Shown: positions 51,711 through 60,760, counted from the stretch's first letter. The stretch is DNA of 64,000 nt from Spongisporangium articulatum (GCF_044465595.1 NZ_JBITLV010000004.1:310001-374000); one strand, 5' to 3'. Numbers and translations are program-made. Notes: generated by a model from the sequence alone, not told the origin.

Positions 51711-53429
51711 GTGGGCATGAAGTCCCGCTGCCCCGAGGGGCACCTCACCTCGTCCAGCGTCTGCGAGATCTGCGGGTCGCTCGTGCGCCCGATGCGCGGT
51801 GAGGGGCGCCTCCCCACCGAGGGGCGCGTGATGGGCCGCCGCAACCGTGGCCCGCAGACGCCCCCCGACGGGCAGGGTGCCAACGGTCAGGCGCCCGGTT
51901 ACGGCCGGGGCGGCTACGGCCCTCAGGGCGGTCCCCAGGGCGGGCCCCCGGGGTACGGCCGCCCCCGCTCCTCGTGGGACGACGGCCGCGGCGGCTACGA
52001 GTCCGGCTACGGCGAACCGCGCAACGGCTACGGCCCGGGCGGGCCGAACGGCTACGCGCCGAACGGCCGCGGCCCGAACGGCCAGAACGGCTACGGGCCG
52101 AACGGCCAGAACGGTCAGAACGGTCAGAACGGCTACGGTCCGGGCGGGCCCAACGGGTACGGGCCGAACGGTCGGCCGCCGAACGGTCAGAACGGTCGGC
52201 CCGCGCCGAACGGTCGCCCCACCGGGCAGAACGGCTACGGCCCGAACGGTCGCCCCGAGGGGTACGGCCCCAACGGGTACGGCCAGCCGCGGCCGCCGGT
52301 GCCGCCGCGCCCGCAGTACCGCGAGCAGGAGTACCGCGAGGGGTACGACCCCGGCTACGAGCAGCCTGGTTACGACCAGCCCGGATACGAGCAGGGCTAC
52401 GACCCGCAGGGCTACCCGGGCTACCCGGCGCCGGGTTACGAGCCGGGTTACGAGCAGGGGTATCGCGAGCCGGCGCCTGTCGCTCGCCCGCCCGCCCGTC
52501 CGGCCGAGCGTCCGGTCCGACCGGCCCGGCCGCCGCAGCCGCGCCCGTCGGCGCCGGAGCCCGAGGCCCAGCGGTCCGTCTGGGTGGCGGAGATCTGGGT
52601 GGACCCCGACTGGTACGACACCCAGCAGAGCGTGGAGCCGTGCCCGCCCGGCGGGCTCGTGGGTCTCGTCCCGTTGCTCGACGAGTCGTTGCTGGTCGGG
52701 CGGCACTCCAAGAGCCTCGAGGTGGAACCGGGCATCGACTGCGGCGCCGACCACGGCGCCTCCCGCCGGCACGCGCGGGTCTTCGTCGAGGACGGCCGCT
52801 GGTGGGTCGAGGACCTGCAGTCGGCCAACGGCACGTTCGTCCGGGCGGCCGGTGAGCCGCTGCCCAAGGAACCGGTCGAGGCCGGCGAGAAGGTCGCCCT
52901 CGTCCCGGGCCTCGAGATCTTCGTCGGGGCCTGGACCCGGCTGGCCGTGCGTCCCGCCCTTCCCGACGAGCACTTCGAGGGTGAGGAGCGCGCGCCGCTG
53001 CTGGCCGACGACCAGCCGGCCGACGAGTACGCCGACGAGGCCTACGACGAGTACGACGACGGGTACGCCTACGACGAGGGGTACGACGGCGAGGACGGCG
53101 AGTACCGCGGCCCGGGCTACGACCGCCAGTACGCCTCGACGCTGCTCCCGCAGGAGGACTACGGCCTGGTGCCGAACGGTCAGAACGGGCGGCCCGTGAA
53201 CGGCCAGAACGGTCGTCCGGCGTCGAACGGGCCGCGCGGCGGTGCGCCTCGGGGCCCGCAGCCGGCGCCGAACGGTGGGCCGAACGGCCGCCCCGGCCCG
53301 AACGGCGGCCCGCCGAGCAGCCGGGCGCGGATCCAGCAGGCGATCGCCGACCGGGCCCGTGGCTTCCGCACCACCCCGCGCGACGAGGAACCGGACGACG
53401 GCATCAGCCTGGACGACTGGCCCTACTGA
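51711..53429 (+). CDS. Zinc-ribbon and FHA domain protein with NGQNG repeats
   Basis: 572 residues. The GTG at 51711 is chosen because GAGGAGG ends eight to nine bases before it; the GTG at 51702 overlaps that site and the ATG at 51717 is also possible. A zinc-knuckle CPEGHLTSSSVCEIC begins at residue 7. Residues ~60-290 are disordered: Gly/Asn/Gln/Pro/Tyr-rich NGQNGYGPNG units, then PGYEQ units. The FHA domain (~320-410) has LLVGRHSKSL, ASRRHARVFVEDGRWWVEDLQSANGTFV. An acidic Asp/Glu/Tyr tract and a final NGQNGRP tail follow. Same architecture as the FHA protein at 38.1 kb, but reordered. Confidence 0.85.
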   Translation: MGMKSRCPEGHLTSSSVCEICGSLVRPMRGEGRLPTEGRVMGRRNRGPQTPPDGQGANGQAPGYGRGGYGPQGGPQGGPPGYGRPRSSWDDGRGGYESGYGEPRNGYGPGGPNGYAPNGRGPNGQNGYGPNGQNGQNGQNGYGPGGPNGYGPNGRPPNGQNGRPAPNGRPTGQNGYGPNGRPEGYGPNGYGQPRPPVPPRPQYREQEYREGYDPGYEQPGYDQPGYEQGYDPQGYPGYPAPGYEPGYEQGYREPAPVARPPARPAERPVRPARPPQPRPSAPEPEAQRSVWVAEIWVDPDWYDTQQSVEPCPPGGLVGLVPLLDESLLVGRHSKSLEVEPGIDCGADHGASRRHARVFVEDGRWWVEDLQSANGTFVRAAGEPLPKEPVEAGEKVALVPGLEIFVGAWTRLAVRPALPDEHFEGEERAPLLADDQPADEYADEAYDEYDDGYAYDEGYDGEDGEYRGPGYDRQYASTLLPQEDYGLVPNGQNGRPVNGQNGRPASNGPRGGAPRGPQPAPNGGPNGRPGPNGGPPSSRARIQQAIADRARGFRTTPRDEEPDDGISLDDWPY

Positions 53430-53472
53430 GTACCGGCCGAAAGCGCTTGCGTGGCAACACTCAAGTGATCGG

Positions 53473-54336
53473 TCAGCGGAAGACGACCGTGCGATGGCCA
53501 TTCATCAGCACCCGGTTGCGGGTGTGCCACGTGACGGCCCGCGCGAGTACCTGGCACTCGACGTCCCGGCCCGCGGCGCCCATCTCCTCGGCGCTCATGG
53601 TGTGGTCCACGCGTTCGACGTCCTGCTCGATGATCGGGCCTTCGTCGAGGTCCGAGGTCACGTAGTGGGCCGTCGCGCCGATCAGTTTCACGCCGCGCGC
53701 GTGGGCCTGCTGGTAGGGGCGGGCGCCCATGAACGACGGCAGGAACGAGTGGTGGATGTTGATCACCCGACCGGACAGGGTCTCGCACAGCTGCGGTGAC
53801 AGCACCTGCATGTAGCGGGCCAGTACGACCAGGTCGACCGACTCCTTCTCGACCAGCTCCAGCAGCTGGGCCTCGGCCTGGGGCTTGTTGTCGCGGGTGA
53901 CCGGCAGGTGGACGAACGGGATGCCCTGCGACTCGACCAGGTCCGCGAAGTCGGTGTGGTTGGACACGACCGCCGGGATGTCGACGTCGAGCGCGCCGAT
54001 GCGGTGCCGGAACAGCAGGTCGTTCAGGCAGTGCCCGAACTTCGACACCATGATCAGCACCCGGTAGCGGGCGCTCGCGTCGACCAGGTGCCAGTCCATC
54101 TGGAACGAGTCTGCGACGGCCTGGAAGGCCCGGCTGAGCCGTTCGTGGGTCTCCACCGGGTCGGGGGTGGAGAACTGGACGCGCATGAAGAAGCGGTCCG
54201 TGCCGGTGGGACCGAGGTCGCCGTACTGCTGGCTCTGCAAGATGTTGCAGTTGTGCTGGACCAGGTAGCTGGTCACCGCGTAGACGATGCCCGGCCGGTC
54301 GGGGCAGGAGAGGGTCAGCACGAACTCGGCGGTCAC
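53473..54336 (-). CDS. purU: Formyltetrahydrofolate deformylase
   Basis: 287 residues from the GTG at 54336 (MTAEFVLTLSCPDRPGIVYAV). The N-terminal ACT domain (to ~85, with HNCNILQSQQYGD) senses glycine or methionine in E. coli PurU. The C-terminal formyl-transferase fold has VSKFGHCLNDLL, the catalytic Asn-His in INIHHSFLPSFMGARPY and Asp in DLDEGPIIEQDV. It hydrolyses 10-formyl-THF to THF and formate, balancing the C1 pool used by PurN and PurH. The upstream 250 bp hold no recognisable riboswitch. Confidence 0.96.
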   Translation of the reverse strand: MTAEFVLTLSCPDRPGIVYAVTSYLVQHNCNILQSQQYGDLGPTGTDRFFMRVQFSTPDPVETHERLSRAFQAVADSFQMDWHLVDASARYRVLIMVSKFGHCLNDLLFRHRIGALDVDIPAVVSNHTDFADLVESQGIPFVHLPVTRDNKPQAEAQLLELVEKESVDLVVLARYMQVLSPQLCETLSGRVINIHHSFLPSFMGARPYQQAHARGVKLIGATAHYVTSDLDEGPIIEQDVERVDHTMSAEEMGAAGRDVECQVLARAVTWHTRNRVLMNGHRTVVFR

Positions 54337-54589
54337 GTCGGCAGCGTCCAGCCCGCCCGACTCCCGGTCAAGTCGGCACCCCGGGCGTGCCGGACGGCAT
54401 GCGGAACCAGCCCCCGCCGCGCTCGCTGGGTGAGGCCCCAGTGACGCTCGGTTCGGCTGGGAGTGGATCAATGTCAAGGCACCGTCAAACCTGTCGTGTC
54501 CTTGTCCCATGCCCCGGTACGCGGCCCCCCGTGTCCCGTAATGTCACGGTCGCACGTAGACGGCAAGCACACTCGGGAGCACGATCATC

Positions 54590-56536
54590 GTGGGAAAGAG
54601 AGCCAGGGGTGGCGACGTCCCTCCCGGTTCGCGAACCCGCTCAGCCCTGATCAGCACTCGCTCCGCTCGCTGGGAGGGTGCGCTGGGGCCCGCCGAGGAG
54701 CTGTCGTCCCGCCGCCGCGCGGGTCGGGCCCGCCCGGCGCGGCTGGCCGCGGAGGCCGAGCCCGAGATCGACCTGACCGACCCCGACGTCGTGCTGCAGG
54801 AGGTGCCGGACGACGTCCCGCCGGTCGCTGCGCAGACCGTGCCGGTGCGTGGGGTACCGGCCCTCGAGGTGACGGTCACACGGACGCCCACCAGTCGGCG
54901 CGAGGCGCGCGCCCGGGAGCTGACCAGCCCTCGCTCCGCTCGCGTGGAGACGATGGGCACTCGCTCCGCTCGCTGGGACGACGACCGCCGCAGCGCCGTC
55001 GACGACGCCGGGGCTGCGGCTTCGGGCTCCTCGCCGGCCCCCGTGAGCCGGCGCGAGGCCCGGCTGGCCGAGCAGCGCGGTGCGCGCCGATCGGCGCCCG
55101 CCGCTCGCCCCTCAGAGCGCCCCGCGGGCCGTCCCCGCCCCACGGCCCGTCCCCGTCCCACGGCGAAGGCGACGCCCGCGCGCAAGCCGGGCTCCCGTCG
55201 TCCCACGTTCGACCCGCGCACCGGCCTGCCGCTGCGCCGGATCGGCGGTGACAAGCGCGTCTGGGCGGCGGCCCTCGTCACCGCCATGGTCCTGCTGATC
55301 CCCGGGACGACGCTGCTCAGCCCGAAGGGCCCCGTGGTCGACGGCGCGCTGATCAGCGACGGCGGCAACGTCTACGGCGACCTCCCGGCCAAGAAGTTCA
55401 CCACGCAGGACGCGGTGATCGCCGACCACAACTCCCCGGTGCGCAAGCCGAAGGACCTGCAGACGCCGACGCCCAGCCCGATCCCGTCGCCGGTGCCGTT
55501 GGGCGGCGACGATGACGGCACCGGCACCGGCACCGGCACCGGTGACGGCCCCTCGACCAAGCCGACGCCGAAGCCGACGCCGAAGCCGACCCCCAAACCG
55601 AAGCCCGAGCCGAAGGAGCCGGCCAGCGGCAGCGCGGACGTCACGGCCGGCGAGTCGGGGCTGCCGTGGGCCAGCGGGGCGTACATCCCGGGCGACAGCA
55701 AGACCAAGCTCGACGCTTTCGGCGCGTGGCGCGGCAAGGGCATGGACGTCGTCGTGACGTGGGCGTCGCGGGCCAACTGGGGCGACATCACGAACCCCGA
55801 GTGGGTGCTGCGGGCCTGGAAGGGCACCCCGTACACGAAGGTCTTCGGCATCGCGCCGATCCCCGAGGACGGCAGCGGCAACCTGAACAACTGCGCCGAC
55901 GGGGCCTACAACGACAAGTGGAAGACGTTCGCGCGCAACGTGAAGGCGGCCGGCTTCAGCAACAAGATCATCATCCGGCTGGGCTGGGAGTTCAACGGCG
56001 ACTGGTACGCCTGGAGCGCGAAGGACCCGAAGGCCTTCGCGGGCTGCTGGCGGCAGATCGTCACCACCGTGGAGGCGATCGACCCCGCCCTGCGCTGGGA
56101 GTGGACGGTCAACCGCGGCCGGAGCGCCGGCCTGGCCGACCCGACGAAGGCCTGGCCCGGTGACGGCTACGTCGACTACGTGGGCGTCGACTCCTACGAC
56201 ATCTACCCGGGCGTGCACAGCGACGCCGACTGGCAGCAGCACTACTCCGGCGACCAGGGCCTGAAGTACTGGGCCGACTTCGCCCAGGACCACGGCAAGA
56301 AGCTGTCCGTGCCGGAGTGGGGCGTCTACCCGGGCAGCGCGCACGCCGGCAACAACGGCGGCGACAACCCGTTCTACATCCAGAAGATGATGAAGTTCTT
56401 CAAGTCGATGGGCAGCCGGCTGGCCTACGAGTCGTACTTCAACGAGGACGCGGGGTACTACGCGGGTTCCCTCTACGGGCCCGACCAGAACCCGCGGGCC
56501 GCCGCCGCGTACAAGGAGCTCTACAGCGCCGCCTGA
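54590..56536 (+). CDS. Membrane-anchored GH26-like glycoside hydrolase
   Basis: 648 residues. A long basic cytoplasmic N-terminus (1-225, Arg/Ala/Pro-rich with SRREAR motifs) precedes a membrane helix (KRVWAAALVTAMVLLIPGTTLL). A Thr-Pro-Lys/Gly-Thr linker leads to a catalytic domain (~350-648) resembling GH26 mannanases: acid/base Glu467 in IRLGWEFNGDWYAWS and nucleophile Glu576 in LSVPEWGVYPG, with VDYVGVDSYDIYPG between. It likely cleaves an extracellular beta-mannan or beta-glucan. The N-terminal part contains short DNA repeats. Confidence 0.87.
   Translation: MGKRARGGDVPPGSRTRSALISTRSARWEGALGPAEELSSRRRAGRARPARLAAEAEPEIDLTDPDVVLQEVPDDVPPVAAQTVPVRGVPALEVTVTRTPTSRREARARELTSPRSARVETMGTRSARWDDDRRSAVDDAGAAASGSSPAPVSRREARLAEQRGARRSAPAARPSERPAGRPRPTARPRPTAKATPARKPGSRRPTFDPRTGLPLRRIGGDKRVWAAALVTAMVLLIPGTTLLSPKGPVVDGALISDGGNVYGDLPAKKFTTQDAVIADHNSPVRKPKDLQTPTPSPIPSPVPLGGDDDGTGTGTGTGDGPSTKPTPKPTPKPTPKPKPEPKEPASGSADVTAGESGLPWASGAYIPGDSKTKLDAFGAWRGKGMDVVVTWASRANWGDITNPEWVLRAWKGTPYTKVFGIAPIPEDGSGNLNNCADGAYNDKWKTFARNVKAAGFSNKIIIRLGWEFNGDWYAWSAKDPKAFAGCWRQIVTTVEAIDPALRWEWTVNRGRSAGLADPTKAWPGDGYVDYVGVDSYDIYPGVHSDADWQQHYSGDQGLKYWADFAQDHGKKLSVPEWGVYPGSAHAGNNGGDNPFYIQKMMKFFKSMGSRLAYESYFNEDAGYYAGSLYGPDQNPRAAAAYKELYSAA
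54655..54978. repeat. Dispersed short repeat inside the GH26-like gene
   Basis: CACTCGCTCCGCTCGCTGG plus GA occurs at 54655-54675 and 54958-54978, with a variant (CTCGCTCCGCTCGC then GTGGA) at 54929-54946. All are in the same frame and encode TRSARW or SPRSARV. The core CTCGCTCCGCTCGC is partly self-complementary. Confidence 0.7.
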
Positions 56537-56555
56537 CCTGGCAGAGTCAGCGGCC

Positions 56556-57359
56556 GTGGACCCGCTCGCCCTGCCGCCGTCCGACCTGCTGAGCGCGCCG
56601 TCGAGCGGCGAGCGGGCGGGGGCCTGGCAGCGTGGGGTCGCGCTCGGGGCCCTGGGTCGCTACGGCGATGCCTTCATCGAACTCGAGGCGCTGGACGGGG
56701 CGGACCGCTGGGTCTCGCTGGCGTCGTCCACCCTCGGCTCGCTGCACCGGCAGCTCGGCCGCTACCTGCCCGCGCGGGCCCTCGACCTGCGGGCCCTGGA
56801 CCTGGCCGCCGACGCCGAGGCGCGCGTCGAGGCGCTGCTCGGGCTCGCGGCGGACGCCGTGGGGCTGGCCGAGACGGACGACGCGGCGGGGCATCTGGGC
56901 GCGGCGCTCGCCGTCGGCGGCGACCCGGGCTGGCGGCCCCGCGTGCGGTCGGGCTGGGTGGCGGCCGAGGTCGCGTTCCTGCGCGGGGACGCCGGCCCCG
57001 GGCTCGAGGCGGCCGAGGCGTCGGTGCGGGCGGCGCACGAGTCGGGGTCGGGTCGGCACCTGGCCAAGAGCCTGCTGTTCCGGTGCGTCGGGCGGTTGCT
57101 GACCGGCGACGCCGGGGCCGCGCTGGACGACGGGGAGGCGGCGCTGCGCCTGGCCCTCGCCCTGGGCACGCGCCCCCTCGTGTGGCCCGCGGTCGCGTTG
57201 CTGCGGGCGCCGGGACTGGCCGAGCGGCTGCCGGCCGACCGGCTCGGCGAGGTCCGCGCGCAGGGGCGCGGCGCCGTCCTGGCGATCGCCACCGGCCTGC
57301 CGCGCGACCTCGCGGGGGAGTGGCTGGCCAAGCCCGACGTGGCGGCCCTCCTGCGCTGA
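56556..57359 (+). CDS. TPR-like helical protein of unknown function
   Basis: 267 residues, GTG start. It is all-helical and Ala/Leu/Arg/Gly-rich, with paired helices like tetratricopeptide units (ALGRYGDAFIELEAL, TLGSLHRQLGRYLPARALDLRALDLA, GWVAAEVAFLRGDAGPGLEAAEASV, LLTGDAGAALDDGEAALRLA). It is cytosolic. I do not recognise a named family. It sits between the GH26-like gene (19 bp away) and icd in the same direction. Confidence 0.72.
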   Translation: MDPLALPPSDLLSAPSSGERAGAWQRGVALGALGRYGDAFIELEALDGADRWVSLASSTLGSLHRQLGRYLPARALDLRALDLAADAEARVEALLGLAADAVGLAETDDAAGHLGAALAVGGDPGWRPRVRSGWVAAEVAFLRGDAGPGLEAAEASVRAAHESGSGRHLAKSLLFRCVGRLLTGDAGAALDDGEAALRLALALGTRPLVWPAVALLRAPGLAERLPADRLGEVRAQGRGAVLAIATGLPRDLAGEWLAKPDVAALLR

Positions 57360-57407
57360 GGGTGGAGTGTGAGGAACGGGTCATCGCCCGGCGGCTGCGG
57401 ACGTCCC

Positions 57408-57440
57408 GCGATCCGATACGTTGACGTCGAGCGATCCGAT
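57408..57440. promoter_or_regulatory. Direct repeat in the icd leader
   Basis: GCGATCCGAT occurs exactly at 57408-57417 and 57431-57440, 23 bp apart start to start, about two helical turns. The second copy ends just before the GAGGAG ribosome binding site of icd. It could be a regulator site. Confidence 0.4.
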
Positions 57441-57456
57441 GAGGAGTGGATTAGGC

Positions 57457-58674
57457 GTGGCGAAGATCAAGGTGAACGGCCCGGTCGTAGAGCTCGACGG
57501 CGACGAGATGACGCGGATCATCTGGCAGTTCATCAAGGATCGACTGATCCATCCCTACCTCGACATCGACCTGCGCTACTACGACCTCGGCCTCGAGCAC
57601 CGCGACGCCACCGACGACCAGGTGACGATCGACGCGGCGAACGCCATCAAGGAGCACGGCGTCGGCGTCAAGTGCGCCACCATCACCCCCGACGAGGCCC
57701 GGGTCGAGGAGTTCGGCCTGAAGAAGATGTGGCTGTCCCCGAACGGGACGATCCGCAACATCCTCGGTGGCGTCGTGTTCCGCGAGCCGATCATCATCTC
57801 GAACATCCCGCGGCTGGTGCCCGGCTGGACGAAGCCGATCATCATCGGCCGCCACGCCCACGGCGACCAGTACAAGGCGCAGAACTTCAAGGTCCCCGGC
57901 GCCGGCAAGGTGACGATCACGTTCACCCCCGACGACGGTGGCGAGCCGATCGAGCACCTCGTGGCCAACTACCCGGCCGAGGGTGGCGTGGCGATGGGCA
58001 TGTACAACTACAACAAGTCGATCGAGGACTTCGCCCGGGCCTCGCTGTCCTACGGGCTGGCCCGCAACTACCCGGTGTACCTCTCGACGAAGAACACGAT
58101 CCTCAAGGCCTACGACGGTGCCTTCAAGGACATCTTCCAGGACGTGTACGAGAAGGAGTTCAAGGCCGACTTCGACGCGGCCGGGCTCACCTACGAGCAC
58201 CGCCTGATCGACGACATGGTCGCCGCCGCCCTGAAGTGGGAGGGCGGCTACGTCTGGGCCTGCAAGAACTACGACGGCGACGTGCAGTCCGACACCGTGG
58301 CCCAGGGTTTCGGCTCGCTCGGCCTGATGACCTCGGTGCTCTCCACGCCCGACGGCAAGACCGTCGAGGCGGAGGCCGCGCACGGCACCGTCACCCGGCA
58401 CTACCGGCAGCACCAGGCCGGCAAGCCGACCTCGACCAACCCCATCGCCTCGATCTTCGCGTGGACGGGCGGCCTCAAGCACCGCGGCAAGCTCGACGGC
58501 ACCCCCGAGGTGACCGCGTTCGCCGAGACGCTCGAGCGGGTCTGCATCGAGACGGTCGAGAGCGGCAAGATGACCAAGGACCTCGCGCTGCTCGTCGGGC
58601 CGGACCAGGCCTGGCTGACCACCGAGGAGTTCCTGGGCGCCCTGGACGAGAACCTCCAGGCCGCGACCAAGTAG
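57457..58674 (+). CDS. icd: NADP-dependent isocitrate dehydrogenase (eukaryote-type homodimer)
   Basis: 405 residues from the GTG at 57457, chosen because GAGGAG sits ten bases upstream and the family begins MAKIKVNGPVVELDGDEMTRIIW. Substrate and metal motifs: WLSPNGTIRNILGGVVFREPI, RHAHGDQY, KNYDGDVQSD, AQGFGSLGLMTS and EAEAAHGTVTRHYRQH. It converts isocitrate to 2-oxoglutarate, forming NADPH. It is the dimeric ~400-residue type, not the 80-kDa monomeric type found in many actinobacteria. mdh follows in the same direction. Confidence 0.97.
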   Translation: MAKIKVNGPVVELDGDEMTRIIWQFIKDRLIHPYLDIDLRYYDLGLEHRDATDDQVTIDAANAIKEHGVGVKCATITPDEARVEEFGLKKMWLSPNGTIRNILGGVVFREPIIISNIPRLVPGWTKPIIIGRHAHGDQYKAQNFKVPGAGKVTITFTPDDGGEPIEHLVANYPAEGGVAMGMYNYNKSIEDFARASLSYGLARNYPVYLSTKNTILKAYDGAFKDIFQDVYEKEFKADFDAAGLTYEHRLIDDMVAAALKWEGGYVWACKNYDGDVQSDTVAQGFGSLGLMTSVLSTPDGKTVEAEAAHGTVTRHYRQHQAGKPTSTNPIASIFAWTGGLKHRGKLDGTPEVTAFAETLERVCIETVESGKMTKDLALLVGPDQAWLTTEEFLGALDENLQAATK

Positions 58675-58701
58675 ATCTCTGTACCGAGGAGCGAGTTCGC
58701 C

Positions 58702-59691
58702 ATGAGCACCACGCCCGTCAAGGTCACCGTCACCGGCGCCGCCGGCCAGATCGGGTACGCCCTGCTGTTCCGCATCGCCTCCGGTGCGCTGCTGGGCCCC
58801 GACACCCCGGTCGCGCTGCGGCTGCTGGAGATCCCGCAGGGGGTCAAGGCCGCCGAGGGCACCGCCATGGAGCTCGTCGACTGCGCCTTCCCGCTGATCT
58901 CGTCGATCGACATCTTCGACGACCCCAAGGCGGCGTTCGACGGCGCCAACGTCGGCCTGCTGGTCGGGGCCCGGCCGCGCACCGCGGGCATGGAGCGGGC
59001 CGACCTGCTCTCCGCCAACGGCGGCATCTTCGGCCCCCAGGGTGCGGCGATCAACGAGGGTGCGGCCTCCGACATCCGCGTGCTGGTCGTGGGCAACCCG
59101 GCCAACACGAACGCGCTGATCGCGGCCTCCTCGGCGCCGGACGTGCCGTCCTCGCGGTTCACCGCCATGACCCGCCTCGACCAGAACCGCGCGCTCGGTC
59201 AGCTGTCCCAGAAGACCGGCGTCCCGGTCTCGGAGATCAAGAAGGTCACCATCTGGGGCAACCACTCGGCGTCCCAGTACCCCGACATCTTCCACGCGGA
59301 GGTGGCCGGCAAGCCCGCCGCCGAGGTGATCAACGACCAGGCGTGGCTGGAGAACGACTTCATCCCGACCGTCGCCAAGCGTGGTGCGGCGATCATCGAG
59401 GCCCGGGGTGCGTCCTCGGCCGCCTCGGCCGCCTCGGCCGCCATCGACCACGTGCACGACTGGGTGCTCGGTACCCCCGCCGGTGACTGGACGTCGGCGG
59501 CCATCCCGTCGGACGGTTCGTACGGCGTGCCCGAGGGCCTCATCTCGTCGTTCCCGGTGACCTCCGAGGGTGGCGAGTGGAAGATCGTCCAGGGCCTGGA
59601 GATCTCCGAGTTCTCGCGCGGTCGCATCGACGCCTCGGTCGCCGAGCTCGGCGAGGAGCGCGAGGCCGTGAAGGCGCTCGGCCTCCTCTGA
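58702..59691 (+). CDS. mdh: Malate dehydrogenase
   Basis: 329 residues of the cytosolic-type (group 2) family. The NAD motif TGAAGQIGYALLF is at 11-23, LLVGARPRTAGMERADLL is the substrate loop with Arg, TRLDQNRALGQL carries the Asp/Arg pair and His188 in WGNHSASQYPD is catalytic. It interconverts malate and oxaloacetate. GAGGAGCGAG precedes the ATG. The next element, a palindrome, begins 10 bp after its stop. Confidence 0.97.
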   Translation: MSTTPVKVTVTGAAGQIGYALLFRIASGALLGPDTPVALRLLEIPQGVKAAEGTAMELVDCAFPLISSIDIFDDPKAAFDGANVGLLVGARPRTAGMERADLLSANGGIFGPQGAAINEGAASDIRVLVVGNPANTNALIAASSAPDVPSSRFTAMTRLDQNRALGQLSQKTGVPVSEIKKVTIWGNHSASQYPDIFHAEVAGKPAAEVINDQAWLENDFIPTVAKRGAAIIEARGASSAASAASAAIDHVHDWVLGTPAGDWTSAAIPSDGSYGVPEGLISSFPVTSEGGEWKIVQGLEISEFSRGRIDASVAELGEEREAVKALGLL

Positions 59692-59700
59692 GTTCCTGTG

Positions 59701-59769
59701 GTGTGCCCCGCTAGTGGGGGTGAATGTGGCCTCTGACGGCCCGAAATCACCCCCACAAGCGGGGCACAC
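59701..59769. repeat. Palindrome a of unit 2, at the 3' end of the DUF559 gene
   Basis: The arms 59701-59729 and 59741-59769 match at 25 of 29 positions, with GTGTGCCCCGCT and GTGGGGGTGA exact; the loop is 11 nt. The stop codon and the last seven codons (SVPRLWG) of the minus-strand gene are inside the right arm. Nearly the same sequence forms the palindrome at 60761-60836 on the other side of the gene. It begins 10 bp after mdh and may also end mdh transcription. Confidence 0.92.
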
Positions 59770-60709
59770 TGCGTTGGTCGGCCCGCAGAACCGCCCTGCG
59801 GTACCGAGCCAGGTAGGCGGCGCGGCGCGAGTAGTAATCGGCCATCGTGAACCGCACGATCTCGAACCCGCTGTCCCACAGCGAGTCCTGACGGAGCTTG
59901 TCCTCCCAGGGGGTCGCCGGTTGTTCCTCCTGCTCGTACTTCCGTCGACCGTCGGCCTCGCTGATCACTCGATTGGCGCGATCCAGCAGATCCACCCGAT
60001 ACCGGGTGCGGTCGGTACTGATCCAGACCTGCGGTTCCGGTTGGAATCCCGCCTGGATCAACACCGCTCGGTTCAGCGATTCGAGCGCGCTCTCGGACCG
60101 GGCGTCGAGATGGTCTGCCACCCACGTCACCCGGGCGCGGCCGGGCCCTGGGGCCGCGCCCAGAATGTGGTGGGTGAGTTCCTCGCCGGTCACGCCGTGA
60201 AACCGGGCTGCCGCGTCAGCCACCGCCAGAGCCCAGCCGTCGTCCAGGTGCCGGCAGCAGTCGACGACGGTCCTGAGCGGCGTGGTCAGACGAACCCTCT
60301 CCCGCCGGCAGATCTCGTCGCCGGTCAGCCAGGCCCGTCGTTGGAGCACGCCGCCCTGGTTGCCGACCGCGCCGACGTGGATCTCGTCCCGCGGGGTCAC
60401 CAGGTGTGGGGGATCCGGTGGTCCCTTCGGCAGCGGCAGCCCCCACAAGGCCGCCGCGGACAGGCCGGTCGCGACCAGCTCCGGTGATCTGCGCTGCCGG
60501 ACGAGGATTCTCCATCGGTGCCGGGAGCGATCGTCGCCGGTCGCCCAGGCGACACCGTCCACGAAGAGTCCACGACCAGCCTTGTGCACGGTCCCCCGAT
60601 GCAGAGCCCACCGGACGGCGTCCCGGGTCACGCCGGCTCTGCGCAGTTCGGCCGTCGTGGCGACCCCGCCCAGTGCCGCCATCGCGTCCGTCACCGTCAC
60701 CCGCCCCAC
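59747..60709 (-). CDS. AbiEi-type HTH / DUF559 (Vsr-like nuclease fold) protein, copy 2
   Basis: 320 residues, exactly the length of the copy at 26.4 kb. Same order of parts: winged helix (GGVATTAELRRAGVTRDAVRWALHRGTVHKAGRGLFVDG), middle domain (LTTPLRTVVDCCRHLDDGWALAVADAAARF), and DUF559 end (ESLNRAVLIQAGF, YRVDLLDRANRVISEADGRRKY, LWDSGFEIVRFTMADYYSRR). Overall divergence is high, so this is not a recent duplicate. No toxin partner is adjacent. It is bracketed by two copies of one palindrome and lies antisense to the mdh-glyA direction. Confidence 0.85.
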   Translation of the reverse strand: MGRVTVTDAMAALGGVATTAELRRAGVTRDAVRWALHRGTVHKAGRGLFVDGVAWATGDDRSRHRWRILVRQRRSPELVATGLSAAALWGLPLPKGPPDPPHLVTPRDEIHVGAVGNQGGVLQRRAWLTGDEICRRERVRLTTPLRTVVDCCRHLDDGWALAVADAAARFHGVTGEELTHHILGAAPGPGRARVTWVADHLDARSESALESLNRAVLIQAGFQPEPQVWISTDRTRYRVDLLDRANRVISEADGRRKYEQEEQPATPWEDKLRQDSLWDSGFEIVRFTMADYYSRRAAYLARYRRAVLRADQRSVPRLWG

Positions 60710-60760
60710 GAGTCAAGTCTGGCTGCTCGTTCGCGGGCGCCCCCGAACTTGTCCACAGCC

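Noticed and set aside
51585..53501. A 638-codon minus-strand frame opposite the second FHA gene
   Set aside because: Val/Arg/Leu/Ala low complexity produced by reading the NGQNG repeats in reverse; no ribosome binding site or domain.
54337..54589. Possible c-di-AMP or glycine riboswitch between purU and the GH26-like gene
   Set aside because: A GGGTGAGGCCCC stretch looked suggestive, but I could not find the other conserved segments of either class on either strand.
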